A stretch of DNA of 7,050 nt from a bacterium. Lineage in GTDB: Bacteria; UBP15; UBA6099. Each line of letters starts with the position of its first letter. The first letter of the stretch is position 1. Positions 1 to 5,011 of the stretch are shown here, one piece after another. The stretch lies in NCBI GenBank assembly GCA_029573925.1, contig JAKQBV010000010.1:1-7050 (forward strand), written 5' to 3'. Made by a program: the position numbers and the translations under genes. The notes beneath the pieces were generated by a model that was given only the letters and a program-made list of their open reading frames with translations, had not been told where the DNA came from and searched no databases.

Positions 1-54
1 ATGGGTGGCGCTCACAAACTTGATTTGTGCGTGAAAAGCAGTTCGCCGCTATAA

Positions 55-96
55 AAATCGCCCCGGTTCGTCGGCTCTATCGGCGAATCCGGGGTT
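55..96. terminator. Hairpin, possible terminator with better U-tract on the minus strand
   Basis: Bases 61-73 (CCCCGGTTCGTCG) pair with 81-94 (CGGCGAATCCGGGG) to give 13 pairs, with one bulged T at 88, one G-T pair and a 7-base loop (74-80). Read on the plus strand it starts six bases after the stop at 52-54, but it is followed only by TTAAAC, a poor U-tract. Read on the minus strand it is followed by CGATTTTTAT, a better U-tract. It may be a bidirectional or factor-assisted terminator that insulates apbE from upstream transcription. The structure is read directly from the sequence; its function is inferred. Confidence 0.5.
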
Positions 97-185
97 AAAC
101 AAGTCATGCGCGATTGGAGCATGATCGCGGAGAATATCTCATTCCAAGCTTTTGCGGCACAATACCGCGCTCGCCATGATTCGAC

Positions 186-191
186 TATAAT
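186..191 (+). promoter_or_regulatory. Candidate -10 element for apbE
   Basis: A perfect TATAAT lies 55 bases before the apbE start codon, downstream of the 61-94 hairpin and so in a sensible place for a promoter. No hexamer resembling TTGACA occurs 15-19 bases upstream (the 17-base position reads TACCGC), and there is no extended TGn element. The call therefore rests on one element plus position and could be chance. Confidence 0.3.
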
Positions 192-246
192 AAACTCCGA
201 AATCTTATTGTAGCCGCAGAACGCCGAGCGCGGCAAAGAGGTCGCC

Positions 247-1254
247 ATGAGAAAATCGCCATTCCAATTCGTTTTCATAATCGCTATCGTCGTCGCAGCC
301 CTAGTATCCGGCGGTTGTTCGCGGGAAGCCTCGCGCGCTCAGGACGCGAGAATGAAAATGGGCACTATCGTGGGGATTACGGTGTACGGAAAGGACGAAG
401 CGCGAGCAAAAGCCGCCCTCGAAGCCGCTTACGTAGAAATAGACAGAGTGGAAAAGCTTATGAGCAGGTACTCGGAGAATTCCGAGGTGTCCAAACTGAA
501 CAAGACCGGGTTGACTCCGTTCAAAGCTTCGGACGAACTGTTTATGATGTTAGAAAAATCCATAGAGTATTCAGAGATAACGGGAGGGGCTTTCGATATA
601 ACGGTCGGGCCGCTTATGAAAATTTTTAGGACTTCGTTGGAGAAAGGAAAAGCCCCAGATGAAAGCGCCGTCGCGAATGCGGCCTCTCGTGTGGGATTCC
701 GCAAGATATCTCTCGATTCTGCAGCAAAAACGGTGGCTTTCGAGTCTGACGGCATGGAGATCGACCTAGGCGCTATCGCGAAAGGATACGCCGCCGACCG
801 TGCCGGAGCTGCCCTTAAAGCAGTCGGCGCTCAGAGCGCCATTATTGACGCAGGCGGCGATGTGCTCTGCGTCGGCTCAAAGCCTGCCGGCAAACCGTGG
901 ACGGTCGCCCTCCGCAATCCGCGAGACCCCGAAGACTTCCTGTTGAAACTGGCTGTCAAAGATTCGGCTGTAACCACATCAGGAGATTATGAGCAGTATT
1001 TCGAATCAAATGGGAAACGTTTTATACACATCATGGATCCAAGAACGGGCAAAAGTGCAACCGGGTGCATCAGCGCCACTGTCATAGCGCGCACCGCAAT
1101 GCAGGCAGATGCCCTTTCCACTTCAATTTGCGTGCTCGGCCCCTCCGACGGAATTAAACTCATTGAGAGCATCGACGGCGTCGAAGCCCTCATTGTCAGT
1201 CAGGACAGAAAGCTTTTCCGTTCATCCGGCTTTTCTAAATTTGAAGCTGACTGA
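247..1254 (+). CDS. apbE: FAD:protein FMN transferase (ApbE family), probable lipoprotein
   Basis: ApbE enzymes use FAD to attach FMN covalently to Ser/Thr residues of exported or membrane proteins such as RnfG, RnfD, NqrB and NqrC, and act outside the cytoplasmic membrane. Of 335 residues, the first 24 form a signal sequence (basic MRK, hydrophobic 8-20, then SGGC with Cys24). This suggests a lipoprotein, although Ser at -3 makes the lipobox imperfect. Family motifs follow in order: MGTIVGITVYG (38-48), FDITVGPL (116-123), EIDLGAIAKGYAAD (171-184), IDAGGD (200-205), TTSGDYEQYF (243-252), HIMDPRTG (261-268) and TAMQADALST (283-292). Asp288 and the Ala/Thr positions around it correspond to the family's Mg site. 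The length is normal. AAAGAGG at 235-241, five bases before ATG, fixes the start. A terminator at about 1324-1354 suggests a single-gene unit. No obvious substrate protein (Rnf, Nqr or FMN-binding domain) is encoded alongside it. The family call is secure; the substrate is unknown. Confidence 0.95.
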   Translation: MRKSPFQFVFIIAIVVAALVSGGCSREASRAQDARMKMGTIVGITVYGKDEARAKAALEAAYVEIDRVEKLMSRYSENSEVSKLNKTGLTPFKASDELFMMLEKSIEYSEITGGAFDITVGPLMKIFRTSLEKGKAPDESAVANAASRVGFRKISLDSAAKTVAFESDGMEIDLGAIAKGYAADRAGAALKAVGAQSAIIDAGGDVLCVGSKPAGKPWTVALRNPRDPEDFLLKLAVKDSAVTTSGDYEQYFESNGKRFIHIMDPRTGKSATGCISATVIARTAMQADALSTSICVLGPSDGIKLIESIDGVEALIVSQDRKLFRSSGFSKFEAD

Positions 1255-1323
1255 TGTCAGCAAACAACGTTGGGCCGCGCCCGGAAAACCAATTTTTTCA
1301 TGAAACACGTTCATTGTAAATCG

Positions 1324-1354
1324 AAAAATAACCTCTTTCGCAAGCGGTTTTTTT
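1324..1354 (+). terminator. Rho-independent terminator after apbE
   Basis: AACC (1330-1333) pairs with GGTT (1346-1349), then after a T-C mismatch CTT (1335-1337) pairs with AAG (1342-1344) around a TCGC loop. Seven Ts follow (1348-1354), and an A-rich tract (1324-1331) sits on the 5' side and can pair with part of the T run. It lies 70 bases after the apbE stop, with no plus-strand gene between. A weaker GGGC-CGC-GCCC hairpin (1272-1282), followed by a T run at 1293-1298, could be an additional termination point closer to the stop. Confidence 0.75.
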
Positions 1355-1514
1355 CTCGTTGAGAGTTGTATGGCATCTATATGACCGACAGACTTCCTAG
1401 CCCTGTCAATTTATGGAATTCCTATAACGCAAAGCAAATAATGTATTCCATGCTGAAGCCGAATCCAACACAATAGCCATGTTTATTGCTTTCCTGTTGT
1501 CGCTTCTGTATGAT

Positions 1515-1530
1515 TGTGATTGTAATCACT
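1515..1530. promoter_or_regulatory. CRP/FNR-family-like operator palindrome
   Basis: The sequence TGTGATTGTAATCACT contains a perfect 6-bp inverted repeat, GTGATT and AATCAC, around a GT centre (1516-1529). It matches nine of ten conserved positions of the established CRP consensus TGTGA-N6-TCACA. Its centre (1522.5) lies about 60 bases before the start site implied by the TTTAAT hexamer at 1570-1575, close to the -61.5 spacing of class I CRP-activated promoters. The palindrome is visible directly; the identity of the regulator is inferred, and a GntR-type or other repressor is equally possible. Confidence 0.45.
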
Positions 1531-1569
1531 GGCATTCACAATTCGCGATGTGGTATGAAGTTTGCACGC

Positions 1570-1575
1570 TTTAAT
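1570..1575 (+). promoter_or_regulatory. Candidate -10 element for the GH2-like gene
   Basis: TTTAAT matches five of six positions of TATAAT. No good -35 hexamer lies 16-18 bases upstream, as expected for an activator-dependent promoter. With the palindrome at 1515-1530 it would give a start site near 1582. That is downstream of the ATG at 1578, which would exclude that ATG and support translation from 1632. This is a weak element on its own. Confidence 0.3.
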
Positions 1576-1622
1576 AGATGGCTGCGACAATGATTGCGAT
1601 TAAGCACAAAATAACGTGGCGC

Positions 1623-1628
1623 AGGAAA
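1623..1628 (+). promoter_or_regulatory. Ribosome-binding site deciding the GH2-like start
   Basis: AGGAAA precedes two adjacent ATG codons at 1629 and 1632. From the AGGA core the spacing is two bases to the first and five to the second, favouring 1632. The upstream in-frame ATGs at 1578 and 1590 have no comparable site. Confidence 0.6.
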
Positions 1629-1631
1629 ATG

Positions 1632-3932
1632 ATGCATGTGAAAAACAATAAACATATTAAGAATATATTCTCCGTTCCATGCTTGAGCGTTTCGTTTTTG
1701 ACGTTCCTTATGGTTTGCGTCTTTTTTATCTTTAGGTCTTCTTCTGCTGGAGCGGATGTGATTGACTACTCGTCTTCCCGCAGGACAGTAATTTCTTTGA
1801 ATGGTCAGTGGAAATTTAAGGCTGGGGACAACCCCGGCTATTCGGACCCTAGGATGGACGATTCGGAATGGAAATCAATCAAAGTCCCCGGATTCTGGAA
1901 CCGACAAGGTTATTCGGAGTCGAATGTAGGGTGGTACAGGAAAAAAATCTTTCTGCCGAAGAACTCTAATCCGTCTTTGCTCAGAATTGAAAGGGTTCTC
2001 GACGAGGCGGAGGTTTGGGTGAACGGAGAGAAGTTGGTCAATCCGGGGTTCCAAAGCCCGTTGGAGGACAGACAACCCGGCACGTACGCAGATATATGGA
2101 CTCTGGAATGGCCGGAAGCGTTCAGCGTTGGACGGTGGGCGCGGGCGGGCGCTGAAAACGTCATCGCCGTGCGCGTGTCAAACAATCCGATCCGACGCTC
2201 CGAAAAGATCGCCGCTCACGATGATAGAACATTTTCAGGCAACTCCGGGATTTCCGGCAAAGTCTCCATCATCTGCCATCCATCAGTGTATATACAAGCT
2301 TTCGAAAGGTTGCGATCCCCAAAAAAGAACGGTTCAGTCGGCGCGGAGCATGTTTTTCGCGCCATGATAGGCGTATCCGACATGGAGACTGAGAAGTTCT
2401 CCGTTTCTCTGGTTGTCTCTGATCCGCAAGGCTTAAAATTATTTGAGAAATCACAAATATCGGCTATCGGCCCGTCGGGCAAAGCGGTCGAATTTAAATG
2501 GGCATCGGAAGACTCTTTCGATACTCTCACTGCGGAGATTTCGGTGACCGGTGAAAACGGCCGCTCTGACAGCATGTCGATGAAATTCCACGCGGCGTCC
2601 GTTTCATCTTCGGGCGGAAAACTTTTTGTCAACGGCGAACCTTTCACAGTTAAGGGCGTCGAAGGGATGCCGGGGCTTGTTTCAGCGGGTGGACTGGTTA
2701 AAGCTTCCACTTATAAATCGGCATGGGCGAAATCCGATCTCGAATCTCTTGCGAATATGGGAGTGAACGCAGTCCGGGTGGAAATGCCGCCCGTGTCTCT
2801 AGTCGCGGCGGCAAGGGACGCGGGGATAATGATTGTCCCGGTCATCGACAGGGACGTCCCCGAAACAGTCGTGGCTCTGCGCGAATTTCCGAACATACTG
2901 TACTGGGACATCTCGCTGTCCGGGGCCGCGAAAGTCGCGGCGGCGGTGGCGGCGGCGCATTCTCTCGACACGTATAAAAGACCTATCTCTTATTCAGGCC
3001 CTGATGACATCGATTCATCCCGCGTCGGTTTTAGAAAAATCTCGATACGCGGAATCAACGCGGATAAACTGGCGGTCGGAGAATGCGCTCCGAGAGAAAA
3101 TGAGAAATCGCCCGGCGCGGCGGTGGTCATCTCGGGATGGGGCGGAGGTTCCGCTCTCGGAACAGGATATGATGAAGCTCTTGCGGCCCCCGCCTTCGTC
3201 CGTTCGTATTCCGAATGCGTTAAATCAAACATCGCGGCGGGGGTCTTTTACGCGAATTTTTCAGACCGCTCTCTTTCAGCTCCAGCCGTCAGGCGGCATG
3301 ACTCAAGACAGTTCAATCCGTTCATGTCCGACATTCTGAGCGCCATCTTCAGAGACCTGTCAGTTTCGCCGTCAAGTTCGCGGAATGGCAAAGCGCGCTC
3401 ATATACAATAGAAAATTCAGGAGTTTCCGTGGCAAATGAGATAGCGGTCAAGGCTTCTTCGGGAGGAGCCGTCATCGCGCGCATGGACAAGTTGCAACCC
3501 GGACGCTCTTTTGATTTCACTTTGCCTGAGACATCCAAGGCGGGCGAACTGCGCGTCGATTACAAAACGCATTCAGGCGCGACGCGAAGCATGAAATTCC
3601 GGCCTAGCGAGCCCGCCTACTCGCCTGACGCTATAACGGCTGATTCTGAAAGGGATTCGTTATCCAGAGGCTCAGCCAATAGAGTGACGGTGAAAGTGGA
3701 AACCGGAGCGCGCGGAGGAGAAGTATCTCTGCGCCTTTCTTCCGACGACCCCGGCGCTTCCGTTTCGCCCCCGCACCGCGTCGTCTCAGCGTCCCCCGGA
3801 GCGAACGCTGAGTTTGTTTTCACCGTTACGCCGCGTTCAAACAGAAGCAGGATTCTGCTGACTGCGACGGCGGTGTTTACGGACAACTCCCGCGCGCCTG
3901 TAAAAACATATCTGCCGGTCGCGGTGAAATGA
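1632..3932 (+). CDS. Secreted GH2-like protein, probable pseudoenzyme
   Basis: This 766-residue protein has the domain order of glycoside hydrolase family 2 (beta-galactosidase and beta-glucuronidase type). The N-terminus is a signal peptide: lysine-rich start, hydrophobic residues 20-34, cleavage expected after AGA at 41. Residues 52-222 form the galactose-binding-like sandwich (VISLNGQW, VGWYRKKIFLP, EVWVNGEKL). An Ig-like domain follows (237-322), then a short TIM-barrel region (329-547) opening with LFVNGEPFTVKGVEG and containing MGVNAVRVEMPP. Two further beta-rich modules fill 557-766. Where active GH2 enzymes have WSLGNE, this protein reads WDISLS (425-430); where they have SE(Y/F)G, it reads SGWG (501-504). 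Both catalytic glutamates are therefore apparently absent and the barrel is shorter than usual. It probably binds carbohydrate or plays a structural role at the cell envelope rather than hydrolysing glycosides. The start was chosen from AGGA five bases upstream; ATG 1578 would add 18 residues. A PhnD-like gene follows after 43 bases, probably in the same operon. The fold assignment is good; the function is unknown. Confidence 0.8.
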   Translation: MHVKNNKHIKNIFSVPCLSVSFLTFLMVCVFFIFRSSSAGADVIDYSSSRRTVISLNGQWKFKAGDNPGYSDPRMDDSEWKSIKVPGFWNRQGYSESNVGWYRKKIFLPKNSNPSLLRIERVLDEAEVWVNGEKLVNPGFQSPLEDRQPGTYADIWTLEWPEAFSVGRWARAGAENVIAVRVSNNPIRRSEKIAAHDDRTFSGNSGISGKVSIICHPSVYIQAFERLRSPKKNGSVGAEHVFRAMIGVSDMETEKFSVSLVVSDPQGLKLFEKSQISAIGPSGKAVEFKWASEDSFDTLTAEISVTGENGRSDSMSMKFHAASVSSSGGKLFVNGEPFTVKGVEGMPGLVSAGGLVKASTYKSAWAKSDLESLANMGVNAVRVEMPPVSLVAAARDAGIMIVPVIDRDVPETVVALREFPNILYWDISLSGAAKVAAAVAAAHSLDTYKRPISYSGPDDIDSSRVGFRKISIRGINADKLAVGECAPRENEKSPGAAVVISGWGGGSALGTGYDEALAAPAFVRSYSECVKSNIAAGVFYANFSDRSLSAPAVRRHDSRQFNPFMSDILSAIFRDLSVSPSSSRNGKARSYTIENSGVSVANEIAVKASSGGAVIARMDKLQPGRSFDFTLPETSKAGELRVDYKTHSGATRSMKFRPSEPAYSPDAITADSERDSLSRGSANRVTVKVETGARGGEVSLRLSSDDPGASVSPPHRVVSASPGANAEFVFTVTPRSNRSRILLTATAVFTDNSRAPVKTYLPVAVK

Positions 3933-3975
3933 TTTTCCACCTTGGAACAGACAAAGTTGACTGCCGCCGGAGCGG

Positions 3976-4926
3976 ATGATAACATCAGATATCATGAAAA
4001 CAAGAACGTTAATCGCCGCAATAGTTTTGGCTATCTGCGCCAACATGTTTCTAACAAATCCGGCACGCGCGGAAAAATACGTTATCGCAGTTCCCGCGCT
4101 TCGCGGTCTGGACGCCACCAACCTCGGTTCTTATCTGGAAAAAATGGCTGAGATTATGACGAAAAGAATGGGTTGCGATGTCTCCGCCCAGCTTTATGTC
4201 TACGACTATGGCGACAGCCTGTTGGAGATTCTTATCAAAGAGTTCGGCAAGGGCAAAGCCGACATCGGATACGTCAACGGACTGGAATTTGTGGAATACG
4301 CAAAATCCGGCGGCTCAGAACTCGTCCCGCTTTTCATGCTGTCGATGAACAAGAAGACGACGATGGATATGTGCTTTTACGGAAGAAGAGGCGAGTTTTC
4401 AAAGGTGTCCGAACTAAGAGGAAAGAACTGGGCCGGGTCTAATGTTCGCGGGGCAAGGTTTCTGCTGTATAAGAGCGGCTTTGACGAGCCGGTGGGAAAA
4501 TATTTCAGCTCTATACGATACATGTCGGACGCTCCGATGTCGGCTATGATTGCCCTGCTCGCAAAAAAAGAGATAGACGTTTTCAGCGCGTTCAGCACGG
4601 TTATGAAAGTCTCCGGAGAAATGAATAAAAAAGACTCGATAGTCGAGCGGATATACTGCGAGGAGTTCGAGCCTACATGGGTTTTTGTGGCCCGCAAGGG
4701 GACTCCGCAGTCAAGGATAGTCGAAATGCGAAAGCTGATGCTCAACTCGCACAACGACCCCGACTTCGCCACCTTCAAGTTCGCCTTCCAACTTATTGAC
4801 GGAAAGTTCGTGCCCGTTGACGAAGCCGCCTTGAAGAAAGCCGAGCCTATAATTTCACTCATGCAGAAGGGCGGCTGGAAAAAGGAAGACGCGGAATTCC
4901 ACAAAAAATATCAACACGCAAAATAA
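3976..4926 (+). CDS. PhnD-like periplasmic solute-binding protein
   Basis: This 316-residue protein resembles the phosphate/phosphite/phosphonate (PhnD) family of ABC-transporter binding proteins, two-lobed proteins that capture a ligand outside the membrane. Residues 7-32 form a signal peptide with cleavage after ARA, before EKY. The mature protein shows the PhnD pattern: a first strand YVIAVPALRG (35-44), YLEKMAEIMTKRMG (53-66), the lobe motif GKGKADIGYVNGLEFVEY (91-108), the second-lobe opener FSKVSELRGKNWAG (141-154), and ALLAKKEIDVFSAFS (193-207), equivalent to the region that senses ligand-dependent closure. The usual D-P-x-S-x-SG ligand loop is replaced by GSNVRGARFLLY (154-165), so the ligand need not be a phosphonate. 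ATG 3976 has GGAG only three bases away; ATG 3994 gives a cleaner signal peptide but no Shine-Dalgarno site. No permease or ATPase gene is present, so it may serve a distant transporter or act as a sensor component. The 43-base gap to the GH2-like gene suggests co-transcription. Confidence 0.83.
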   Translation: MITSDIMKTRTLIAAIVLAICANMFLTNPARAEKYVIAVPALRGLDATNLGSYLEKMAEIMTKRMGCDVSAQLYVYDYGDSLLEILIKEFGKGKADIGYVNGLEFVEYAKSGGSELVPLFMLSMNKKTTMDMCFYGRRGEFSKVSELRGKNWAGSNVRGARFLLYKSGFDEPVGKYFSSIRYMSDAPMSAMIALLAKKEIDVFSAFSTVMKVSGEMNKKDSIVERIYCEEFEPTWVFVARKGTPQSRIVEMRKLMLNSHNDPDFATFKFAFQLIDGKFVPVDEAALKKAEPIISLMQKGGWKKEDAEFHKKYQHAK

Positions 4927-5011
4927 TCCTTTGTTTCGGGATAGCGACGCGCTGGGATTACGGTTGCCCCGCAAACTTACGGATTAATTTATTGCGCTCA
5001 GCTTTGATATA
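4927..5011. other. Convergent gap between the PhnD-like gene and thrS
   Basis: These 85 bases lie between two convergent stop codons. I see no stem followed by a T run in either direction. The best structure is a 4-bp AGCG-ACG-CGCT hairpin at about 4943-4953, with no U-tract. Termination may be factor-dependent or occur inside the opposing gene. Confidence 0.4.

Larger units (their letters stand above)
1..234. other. Upstream flank and apbE leader, no supported gene
   Basis: No convincing complete gene is visible before apbE. In frame 1 the window opens with 17 sense codons ending at a TAA at 52-54. This could be the tail of a plus-strand gene starting outside the window, but the fragment is too short to recognise or to distinguish from chance. 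A stable hairpin follows at 61-94 (separate entry). The rest, 95-234, shows no tRNA-like fold or repeat. A minus-strand open frame runs through 12-278, but it reads straight through the hairpin, has no recognisable domain and overlaps the apbE start, so it is treated as a shadow. Confidence 0.5.
1255..1631. other. Intergenic region with terminator and putative regulatory sites
   Basis: This gap separates apbE from the GH2-like gene and looks more AT-rich than its flanks. It contains the apbE terminator (about 1324-1354), a CRP-like palindrome (1515-1530) and a TTTAAT -10-like hexamer (1570-1575). Two tandem 31-codon open frames (1381-1476 and 1479-1574) have no ribosome-binding sites and are not called as genes. 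An in-frame ATG at 1578 would extend the next gene by 18 codons, but it lacks a Shine-Dalgarno sequence. No tRNA, repeat array or insertion-sequence end is evident. Confidence 0.6.

Noticed and set aside
12..278. Minus-strand 88-codon open frame at the left end
   Set aside because: It reads through the 61-94 hairpin, overlaps the well-supported apbE start and shows no recognisable domain.
1535..1554. Second palindrome CACA-N8-TGTG next to the CRP-like site
   Set aside because: The arms are only four bases and the inner TCGCGA is off-centre, so symmetry is too weak to support an operator.
2216..2710. Minus-strand 164-codon open frame inside the GH2-like gene
   Set aside because: It lies wholly within a long plus-strand gene with clear domain motifs and its translation has no recognisable features; it is a shadow frame.
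3957..3985. Internal promoter for the PhnD-like gene (TTGACT, 17-base spacer, TAACAT)
   Set aside because: The -10 matches only four of six positions, and the implied start site would fall downstream of ATG 3976 and almost on ATG 3994. The short gap fits co-transcription with the upstream gene better.
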